Positions 1 through 5,097 of a stretch of DNA of 5,097 bases are shown piece by piece. The DNA is from Paramuribaculum sp. (GTDB taxonomy: Bacteria > Bacteroidota > Bacteroidia > Bacteroidales > Muribaculaceae), in the NCBI GenBank assembly GCA_029062075.1, contig JAIDQW010000343.1, positions 1 to 5,097 on the forward strand. Direction: 5' to 3'. A program made the position numbers and the translations under genes. The notes beneath the pieces are model-generated. The model ran no database searches. It had not been told where the DNA came from and saw only the letters and a program-made list of their open reading frames with translations. Position 1 is the first letter of the stretch, and each line of letters begins with the position of its first letter.

Positions 1-228
1 GAGCAGAGAATGACGCTGCTGGCGCGCACATTTATCAAGAATCCGGAACTGATGATACTCGACGAGCCGATGCATGGTCTTGACAGTTGCCGCAAAAAAG
101 CGATAAAAAGCATTATCAACTCGCTCGCCTGCCGCGACAACACCACCATAATTTTTGTAACTCACAATCCGGATGAATTGCCGGAGTGCATCACCCATTC
201 ACTCACTCTGCGAGGTAGCGGAACCTGA
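1..228 (+). CDS. ABC-type ATPase, ModF-like, C-terminal fragment (5' truncated by window)
   Basis: The reading frame is open from base 1 (Glu-Gln-Arg) and ends at TGA 226-228, giving 75 residues of a longer protein. The opening EQR is the tail of the ABC signature (SGGEQR-type). Walker B follows at residues 17-23 (LMILDEP, catalytic Glu22), then the D-loop GLD at 26-28 and the H-loop VTH with His55. The stretch after the H-loop, DELPECITH, resembles the end of Escherichia coli ModF, a tandem-ATPase protein linked to molybdate uptake, so this is probably the second nucleotide-binding domain of a ModF/PhrA-like protein. That match is from memory of the family, and the Walker A half is outside the window. 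The protein should be cytoplasmic, as no membrane segment is visible. The gene converges on the EEP hydrolase gene and overlaps it by 26 nt, and nothing suggests a shared function. A generic ABC transporter ATPase is the alternative. The internal ATG at position 10 is not the start. Confidence 0.88.
   Translation, partial: EQRMTLLARTFIKNPELMILDEPMHGLDSCRKKAIKSIINSLACRDNTTIIFVTHNPDELPECITHSLTLRGSGT
203..228. other. 26-nt tail-to-tail overlap of convergent genes
   Basis: The last codons of the ABC ATPase (+) and of the EEP hydrolase (-) share these bases. No strong hairpin followed by a T-run is visible in either direction near here, so each transcript must run into the coding sequence of its neighbour before ending. 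Confidence 0.85.
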
Positions 229-1240
229 CAAACACCCCCTTATGATCGGTAGGCCATACGCCTAAAGGAGTTATAAATTTGTCCTGAGATGACGAAGGTA
301 CCTCTTTGCTGTAAGCTATACTCTCTTCCGGTCCCAGGATAAACGCCTCAACCGGCTCCATTCCATTGACCGGCAGATAGAAGATATAATCTATTCTGTC
401 TCGCTCATCCGATTCCTTTGCCCAAGTGACTGTTTCCGGTTTTCGTGCCGGATTTGCGCTCGGATAAGTGTATCCCGGATGAGTCACCGGGTCAGGATAC
501 AGCACTCTGTAAGAATCCCGGTAGCCGGCATCAAACAGTTTCTTTGTGTTTTCCCACTCAATCACCACTCCGTGATGGTCCGCGCTGTCTTTGGTAGCTT
601 CAATCCAGTCAAGGTGTGACGGCTCGTTGAAGTCACCACCGAAAATAATCATAGCCCCGTTTGCCGCCTGCACCGCCGCATCCTTAATGAAGCTGTCAAC
701 CGCCTCGTCACGCTGCGAAAGTGCGTTTCTTCTTTGAATCTCAGCCACATCAGTGAGTGGTTCATCCATTTTTTTCCAACTGTTACCATCGTAGGCACGT
801 ACCTCGTAATAGGTGTCGTTCAGATAGTCAAGATGCCCGGTGTAAACGGCAAACTCGCGGTTGCCGATTTTTGTGTTCAGACGGTAAATAGAACCGTGGT
901 CATCGTTCAGCGGAAAAACAGTGACACTGTCTGTAATAGGATATCGGCTGAGTAAACCGGTGTCATCCGAATAAAATGAATAATACTCCTTGCCGCGATT
1001 GCGCAAAGCCTCGGTGATACGGTCACAGAATCTTGTATTCTTATAGTTTCTCACCTCACTGAGAGTTACGAAATCCGGTTCCAGACGCGCTATTTCATCT
1101 GCAATCGCCTCAAACCCACCGGGTATAACAGTTCCCTCCTGCCAAATATTAAACTGGAGCACTGATAGCTCTTTAATCTGCTGCGCATTAACAGTGCAGC
1201 AGAACAACAGCAATGTAACAAGCAGTGATATTTTCCTCAT
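203..1240 (-). CDS. Secreted endonuclease/exonuclease/phosphatase (EEP) family hydrolase
   Basis: This encodes 345 residues from ATG 1238-1240 to TGA 203-205. Residues 1-19 form a signal peptide (Arg-Lys, a hydrophobic core, then VNA before Gln20), so it should be exported. Cys14 and Cys15 do not fit a lipobox. The catalytic set of the EEP fold (Pfam Exo_endo_phos) is complete in order: Asn31 in LQFNIW, Glu62 in TLSEVRN, His136 in YTGHLDY, Asp203 and Asn205 in GGDFNEP, Asp284 in DRIDYIFY, and Asp332-His333 in WPTDHKG. These residues bind a divalent metal and cleave a phosphate mono- or diester. Family members include DNases, sphingomyelinases and inositol-phosphate phosphatases. Length fits a single-domain enzyme. 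It lies 19 nt after the sulfatase stop, without a visible Shine-Dalgarno, and is the last gene of the string. A secreted nuclease is possible. The surface-glycan context makes a phosphate-ester hydrolase acting on sugars or lipids equally plausible (inference). Confidence 0.93.
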   Translation of the reverse strand: MRKISLLVTLLLFCCTVNAQQIKELSVLQFNIWQEGTVIPGGFEAIADEIARLEPDFVTLSEVRNYKNTRFCDRITEALRNRGKEYYSFYSDDTGLLSRYPITDSVTVFPLNDDHGSIYRLNTKIGNREFAVYTGHLDYLNDTYYEVRAYDGNSWKKMDEPLTDVAEIQRRNALSQRDEAVDSFIKDAAVQAANGAMIIFGGDFNEPSHLDWIEATKDSADHHGVVIEWENTKKLFDAGYRDSYRVLYPDPVTHPGYTYPSANPARKPETVTWAKESDERDRIDYIFYLPVNGMEPVEAFILGPEESIAYSKEVPSSSQDKFITPLGVWPTDHKGVFVRFRYLAE

Positions 1241-1259
1241 ATCAGATAAATTGCAATCC

Positions 1260-2801
1260 CTACTTCACTTCATCCGGCCAGGGGCAAACTTCACCGGTTG
1301 ATTTAAGTAGAGGTCGATTCGCATTTCTTTCGCGCAACAATTTTCCGAGTTCAGCGCTTAGTTTTTTAGTCTGCTCCGGGTTAGCTTTAGCGAGATTATT
1401 ATGCTCGTAAGGATCCTGTACAAGGTTATACACCTCTTTCTCACCGGTAACATAATTGTAGATTATCTTCCAGTCATCCTTGCGCATGGCACAGCTTAAA
1501 TCTATGCCGGGACCGGGCAGTCCCCATATATGAGGATAATTCCATAGAAGCGCTCTCCCCTCCGAGGGATTGCCTGTACCGTGAATCAGCGGCACAAAAC
1601 TCTTACCGTCAACAGAATCAGTTAGCTCAACCTGCGCCATTTCAAGAATTGACGGGTAAAAATCCTCAATCAGCAGATAATTTGAGCACTCTGAAGCCGG
1701 CTTTGTGTGCCCGTTCCACCTCACAATCATAGGCTCACGGATACCACCTTCAAGCAGGGAGCCTTTGCCTGAACGCAGAGGTGCATTCTGAGTGTGCAAC
1801 TCGCCGGTTCTCCACTGGTTTGAAGCAGCGAATCCACCGTTGTCGCTCATAAATATTACAATGGTATTATCAGCTTCGCCATTTTCATCTATCCAATCAA
1901 GGAGTTCTCCGAGACTCTGGTCCATACCCTCTACAAGCGATGCGTAAGCGGCTTCCTTTTCAGATAGCCCCTCGTCCAGATATTTCTGATAGTATCTCAT
2001 ATCCTTGTCAACCGGAACATGCACAGCGTAGTGAGACATGTAGAGGAACCAGGGCTGATTATACTTCTTAGCCTTTTCAAGTGCTGCAATTGCCTCTTTA
2101 GTAAGAGCGTCGGTTGCAAATGTTCCGGTTCCCCAATACTTTTCGAGCCCTTCGATGGCAAAAGGTGAAACCGGCTTACCATCCGGAGTGTGACCGAAAT
2201 TTTTTTCACTCAGATAAGTGGCAAGTCCTCCTGCGGCACTGCCTGTGATATTGACCTCAAAACCGAAATGTGCGGGGTTTTCTCCCGGAGTGTCAATGGC
2301 TCCGAAGTGAGCCTTGCCGCAATGAATGGTATGGTACCCGGCATCTTTAAGTCTCTGAACAAAAGATGTTCCCACAAAGGTGTTATTGATTCCGGGCACG
2401 GTACTGATACCGTTATAATTCCAGTCAGGAGCCGGAAGTCCGATCTCAGACTCCCCGTCAGTGGTTTGGTCGCGGTGCAAAGTCCAGTTTGTAACCTTAT
2501 GATTCACAGCATTCATGCCGGTAATGAGACTGCACCGTGACGGGCTGCTGATTGCACTCGCATAGGCACTCGTAAATTTCATGCCCGACGCAGCGAGACG
2601 CTCCATAGCCGGAGTGTGGTACTTGCGATTATTTTCCGTTATGGAATCTGCAAAAGGCACAGACGTGTCCTGCCACCCCATGTCGTCAACCATGAACAGG
2701 AGTATATTGGGTCGCTTCTCCTCTGTCTGAGCACCAAATGCCGACAGAGCAACCGGAACAGCCGACAGCGACAATATTAATTTTTTTCCGCTAATAGTCA
2801 T
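1260..2801 (-). CDS. Secreted sulfatase, Ser-type formylglycine family (S1)
   Basis: This encodes 513 residues, probably hydrolysing a sulfate ester on a glycan or other small substrate. I chose ATG 2799-2801 because it puts a normal signal peptide first (GKK, hydrophobic core, SAFGA, cleavage near residue 24). The frame extends upstream to a TTG at 2927, but that adds 42 implausible residues inside the preceding gene. Core motifs are present: PNILLFMVDDMGW with metal ligands Asp39-Asp40; S-S-P-S-R at 85-89 followed by CSLITG; GYHTIHCGKAHFG with Lys163; His257; MSDNGG with Asp320-Asn321; and SGKGSLLEGGIREP with Lys346. Ser85, not Cys, is at the formylglycine position, so maturation should need an anaerobic radical-SAM enzyme (anSME), which is not in the window. 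Length is normal for the family. It overlaps the PCMD gene by 11 nt and is followed closely by the EEP gene. The S1 subfamily and substrate cannot be assigned here. With no lipobox, a periplasmic location is likely. Confidence 0.95.
   Translation of the reverse strand: MTISGKKLILSLSAVPVALSAFGAQTEEKRPNILLFMVDDMGWQDTSVPFADSITENNRKYHTPAMERLAASGMKFTSAYASAISSPSRCSLITGMNAVNHKVTNWTLHRDQTTDGESEIGLPAPDWNYNGISTVPGINNTFVGTSFVQRLKDAGYHTIHCGKAHFGAIDTPGENPAHFGFEVNITGSAAGGLATYLSEKNFGHTPDGKPVSPFAIEGLEKYWGTGTFATDALTKEAIAALEKAKKYNQPWFLYMSHYAVHVPVDKDMRYYQKYLDEGLSEKEAAYASLVEGMDQSLGELLDWIDENGEADNTIVIFMSDNGGFAASNQWRTGELHTQNAPLRSGKGSLLEGGIREPMIVRWNGHTKPASECSNYLLIEDFYPSILEMAQVELTDSVDGKSFVPLIHGTGNPSEGRALLWNYPHIWGLPGPGIDLSCAMRKDDWKIIYNYVTGEKEVYNLVQDPYEHNNLAKANPEQTKKLSAELGKLLRERNANRPLLKSTGEVCPWPDEVK
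2791..2801 (-). other. 11-nt stop/start overlap, PCMD gene to sulfatase gene
   Basis: The sulfatase ATG lies across the Glu-Tyr-Asp-Tyr end of the lipoprotein, whose TAG is at 2791-2793. The arrangement suggests translational coupling and production from one mRNA. It also explains why a longer sulfatase ORF appears to run far into the lipoprotein gene. Confidence 0.8.
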
Positions 2802-4392
2802 ATTCAAGATTAAAGTGGTCAATATTAAGAACAGATCCGCTACCTCCGGTAAAATAATCACCGTACTTGCTGGCACTCGCAACAACAAGAATATATTTAG
2901 GCTTGCGGGATGTTGATTTATAGTCAAGTTTCACAGTGATATCCACATAACCGTCAGTGGAATGTCCGAACTGCACATCACCGTAGGCTATCACTCCGGG
3001 ATCGTCAGGACTGAACAGCTTTCTCTTTGCGGGATTAGTGCGGATTTCGTAGGGTTCGTTCCAGTCACCGAGGGCGCACCACACGATGCAGGTGTCCGGT
3101 TGACCTACCATATCCTTAAAACCGGTTGAATAATGTGAAATAGGCACAGAGGTGTAATCTATTCTGCCTGTGAGTTTTGTAGGATAGTTATTGAACGGTC
3201 TGCCGAAAGAAAGAATACCGTTGGTACCCTCCGTTGCAACATAGTCACCGACAAAAAGGTTTCCTGCGGCAAGCTTTCCGAGAATAGAAATTCCCACAAA
3301 CTTAGACTCCAGTTTTGCTCCGTGATATCCGGTAGGAGAGTCAAGACTGGTAATCGGAGAGGTGTTAGATGGTCCGAGAGTGGTGGCTCCCTTGTTACCG
3401 GTACCCCAGAATGCCGGTTCACCCTCAACCCACGGACACCAGATTTTGCCATCCATCCACCAGTTTTCAAACTGTGAGTTTGGAAGCTGAACGATATTCA
3501 TGGTGGTGAATGTTTCCGGCAGAGTCACATCCTCACCGCTGACCGCTCTTACCTCGTAAGTGCTTTCCGCCTGAAGATTGATAATTCTTGCGTTGAAATT
3601 ACCACCGGACACAGTCACCCAGCTTTGCGGTACCTGAGTCCACACATCCACTCCTGTCAGGCGATACTCAAACGAAACAGATCTGCCCTCCTCTGCAGTA
3701 GCATATACCCAAGCAACATTTGTCCAGGCATCCACCCTTTCTATATTAACAGCCACATCTGTCTGTGTTACAGTAATTGTCCACTGCTGCTCACGACCGA
3801 ACTCGGTAACTGTAACAGACAAGGGCTCAGTAAAATCCACAGTTTTGCCCACAAGGTCCGGAGTCATAACCGCTGTGCCTCCTCCAAGCTTGAGAGAGCG
3901 CACCTCAATTTTATCAAGTGGCAGCTCGGACGGAACCATAGCTGACACAGTATGGTTTTCAAGGTCTATCTGTGATGTTCCCACCTGATTAGCCACGGTA
4001 AAATAGCGCTCGATAGACTGCACAGCCGAGAAAGTCCACACATAATCGTAATACACCGCGAATTTAAGCTCAACCGGCTGAGTGAGGTTGAGCCCCTCAA
4101 CAATCATAGCGGTGTCCGGACAGGTAGCGTCCTTCGACAACACAAGCGAAGCCAGCTTGACATTCTGCAGGTCTGCATCCTCATTCAAAAACAGCGTGAC
4201 TGTACGCTCAACCGAGTCAATGGCAGCCGCTCTGCTCTGATTCTCCGCCTCAACGGCAAGAATATTCGGTTGAATGTGGGGATAAGGGATATCGTTTTTG
4301 ATACAAGATACCGCAAACAAGCACAGCATTAAAGATAATGCACCCAGAGTTTTGCGGATTTTTGAGCCGTATATATAATCAGATGTGTACAC
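2791..4392 (-). CDS. PCMD domain-containing surface lipoprotein
   Basis: This encodes 533 residues. A basic n-region (KIRK at 11-14) and hydrophobic core lead to a lipobox AVSC with Cys30, then IKNDIPYP, a motif I recall as typical of Bacteroidetes PCMD lipoproteins. After lipidation it is probably displayed at the outer membrane. Visible layout: two beta-sandwich modules of Bacteroidetes Ig-like type at about 42-125 and 128-210, the first ending in VWTFSAVQS and the second in QWTITVTQ; a fibronectin-III-like module at about 214-297 (FEYRLTG, STYEVRAVSG); then the PCMD jelly-roll from about 300 to the end, opening NSQFENWW and closing VLNIDHFNLEYDY. PCMD means putative carbohydrate metabolism domain; relatives are thought to bind glycans, and I see no catalytic motif. 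The start is GTG 4390-4392, the only usable codon, because TAG lies immediately upstream in frame and the next Met falls inside the signal core. It overlaps the barrel gene by 14 nt and the sulfatase gene by 11 nt. Confidence 0.9.
   Translation of the reverse strand: MYTSDYIYGSKIRKTLGALSLMLCLFAVSCIKNDIPYPHIQPNILAVEAENQSRAAAIDSVERTVTLFLNEDADLQNVKLASLVLSKDATCPDTAMIVEGLNLTQPVELKFAVYYDYVWTFSAVQSIERYFTVANQVGTSQIDLENHTVSAMVPSELPLDKIEVRSLKLGGGTAVMTPDLVGKTVDFTEPLSVTVTEFGREQQWTITVTQTDVAVNIERVDAWTNVAWVYATAEEGRSVSFEYRLTGVDVWTQVPQSWVTVSGGNFNARIINLQAESTYEVRAVSGEDVTLPETFTTMNIVQLPNSQFENWWMDGKIWCPWVEGEPAFWGTGNKGATTLGPSNTSPITSLDSPTGYHGAKLESKFVGISILGKLAAGNLFVGDYVATEGTNGILSFGRPFNNYPTKLTGRIDYTSVPISHYSTGFKDMVGQPDTCIVWCALGDWNEPYEIRTNPAKRKLFSPDDPGVIAYGDVQFGHSTDGYVDITVKLDYKSTSRKPKYILVVASASKYGDYFTGGSGSVLNIDHFNLEYDY
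4379..4392 (-). other. 14-nt stop/start overlap, barrel gene to PCMD gene
   Basis: The GTG start of the lipoprotein gene begins 11 nt before the TGA of the barrel gene. In the lipoprotein frame the codon just before GTG is TAG. With no Shine-Dalgarno visible, start-site use probably depends on ribosomes finishing the barrel gene (inference). Confidence 0.75.
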
Positions 4393-5097
4393 CTATTCCA
4401 AAATTGATATTAAACAAATTGAATTTGAAATTAGCTCCGCTGCTTGTGCGCGAGCCCTCTTCCACCCCATCGGTAATCTGCTTGTCGTGAGTGACATGAA
4501 GCCCGAACACACCGAAGGACACATTGAAGCTTACATTCTCCATTATAAAGACGCACAAACCGGGGCTGAAATTGAGCGACACCGAGGTAGAATTGGTTCG
4601 CGTGTCTCTAAGCTCATCGTTATAGTATCGCTTGAATCGGGACGAACCGCTGCCGAAGCTAAGGTCAACATCGTTGAACACTCCGAAGCGTTTCATAGTG
4701 GAAAGTCCTACATAAGTACGGTAAAAAATTCCGATGGCATAAGAATTTGAGTAATAGCTCACATCCTTAAGCGAGAAATTCATATCGTCGTCAATATCCA
4801 CCGTGAGTCCTCCGAGCGCGGCCTCTCCTCTGGTGTAATTGAATTTGAGACCCAGACTCTGGTTATTTCCGATGAAATAACCGAAAGAGGGTTTTATCGA
4901 GAATTGCTTGCCCTTGAAAGTGAAATCCTTAATGGCACTGAGAATCTGAACATCATCGGTATTGAATTCACCATAACTCGCCATCAACCCGAAAGTCCAC
5001 TGCCCTTTGGGGATAAAGAGAAAGTTAAACAATCCGCGGTCATATCTGCCGAAATTTCTCTGCGGCAGAATCATATTCACGGTGTCCTTTCCCACTA
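4379..5097 (-). CDS. Outer-membrane beta-barrel protein (N-terminus outside window)
   Basis: The frame is open to the right edge and stops at TGA 4379-4381. About 239 codons are visible. A GTG at 5093-5095 is in frame, but no signal peptide follows it, so the true start is almost certainly beyond the window. Numbered from that GTG, eight amphipathic strands can be traced: about 32-44, 64-76, 79-90, 117-131, 137-150, 169-184, 188-203 and 222-238. They alternate hydrophobic and polar residues with many Tyr, Phe and Gly and are separated by polar turns such as 203-220. This fits a small eight-stranded outer-membrane barrel. The final residues GIGVHI lack the usual terminal Phe. No catalytic motif is visible. 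A barrel beside a PCMD lipoprotein is a pairing I recall from other Bacteroidales genomes. The role could be a porin-like channel, an anchor or a partner for the lipoprotein; the sequence does not decide. It is the first visible gene of the minus-strand string. Confidence 0.85.
   Translation of the reverse strand, partial: VGKDTVNMILPQRNFGRYDRGLFNFLFIPKGQWTFGLMASYGEFNTDDVQILSAIKDFTFKGKQFSIKPSFGYFIGNNQSLGLKFNYTRGEAALGGLTVDIDDDMNFSLKDVSYYSNSYAIGIFYRTYVGLSTMKRFGVFNDVDLSFGSGSSRFKRYYNDELRDTRTNSTSVSLNFSPGLCVFIMENVSFNVSFGVFGLHVTHDKQITDGVEEGSRTSSGANFKFNLFNINFGIGVHI

Noticed and set aside
213..226. Possible hairpin AGGT/ACCT at the convergent gene ends
   Set aside because: Only four base pairs, with no T-run after it on either strand; too weak to call a terminator.
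734..955. 73-residue plus-strand ORF with a hydrophobic stretch, opposite the EEP gene
   Set aside because: The hydrophobic run looks like a membrane segment but is a by-product of the complementary strand of the EEP gene.
2190..2540. 116-residue plus-strand ORF opposite the sulfatase
   Set aside because: It is antisense to conserved sulfatase motifs, and its protein has no domain-like pattern.
2781..2787. Seven-base A-tract (minus strand) in the sulfatase signal-peptide codons, a possible phase-variation or slippage site
   Set aside because: Seven bases is short for phase variation. It is explained by Gly-Lys-Lys codons, and similar seven-base tracts occur at 769-775 and 2200-2206 at other Lys codons.
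3159..3470. 103-residue minus-strand ORF in an alternate frame of the PCMD gene
   Set aside because: It is fully contained in the PCMD domain coding region, with no initiation context and no recognisable features.
3625..3945. 106-residue plus-strand ORF opposite the PCMD gene
   Set aside because: It is antisense shadow sequence with no family resemblance.
4385..4392. Perfect 8-bp palindrome GTGTACAC over the PCMD start codon
   Set aside because: An 8-bp palindrome is expected by chance in this length, it does not extend further, and it lies within two coding frames.
4385..4750. 121-residue plus-strand ORF opposite the barrel gene
   Set aside because: It lies wholly antisense to a well-supported coding region, has no recognisable motif and no signal, and starts inside the opposing gene's end. 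It is a shadow frame.

Overview
The window looks like a piece of a Bacteroidales chromosome, possibly Muribaculaceae or a relative. The grounds are a PCMD-type surface lipoprotein beginning with a Cys-Ile-Lys-Asn-Asp-Ile-Pro motif, a secreted Ser-type sulfatase, an outer-membrane barrel beside the lipoprotein gene, and start sites without Shine-Dalgarno sequences. Base composition looks even and moderate (by eye, mid-40s to around 50% GC). I see no mobile element, RNA gene, CRISPR array or long repeat. Almost every base is coding.

Layout, left to right. Positions 1-228 (+) hold the last 75 codons of an ABC-type ATPase resembling the C-terminal half of ModF-like proteins. Everything else is on the minus strand and reads right to left as one tight gene string: an outer-membrane beta-barrel protein (4379-5097, N-terminus outside the window), a PCMD lipoprotein (2791-4392), a sulfatase (1260-2801) and a secreted endonuclease/exonuclease/phosphatase (EEP) family hydrolase (203-1240). 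The junctions are a 14-nt overlap, an 11-nt overlap and a 19-nt gap, which strongly suggests one transcript with translational coupling. The promoter must lie beyond the right edge. The 3' end of the string converges on the ABC gene and overlaps it by 26 nt, so there is no intergenic spacer to hold a terminator.

Working model (inference): all four minus-strand proteins are exported. The barrel sits in the outer membrane. The lipoprotein carries beta-sandwich modules and a putative carbohydrate-binding domain, probably at the cell surface. The sulfatase and EEP hydrolase have cleavable signal peptides and lack a lipobox, so they are probably periplasmic. Together they could bind and strip sulfate and phosphate esters from a glycan or glycolipid. 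No SusC/SusD pair, glycoside hydrolase or regulator is visible, so this is not a standard polysaccharide utilisation locus within the visible sequence. The substrate cannot be read from sequence alone.
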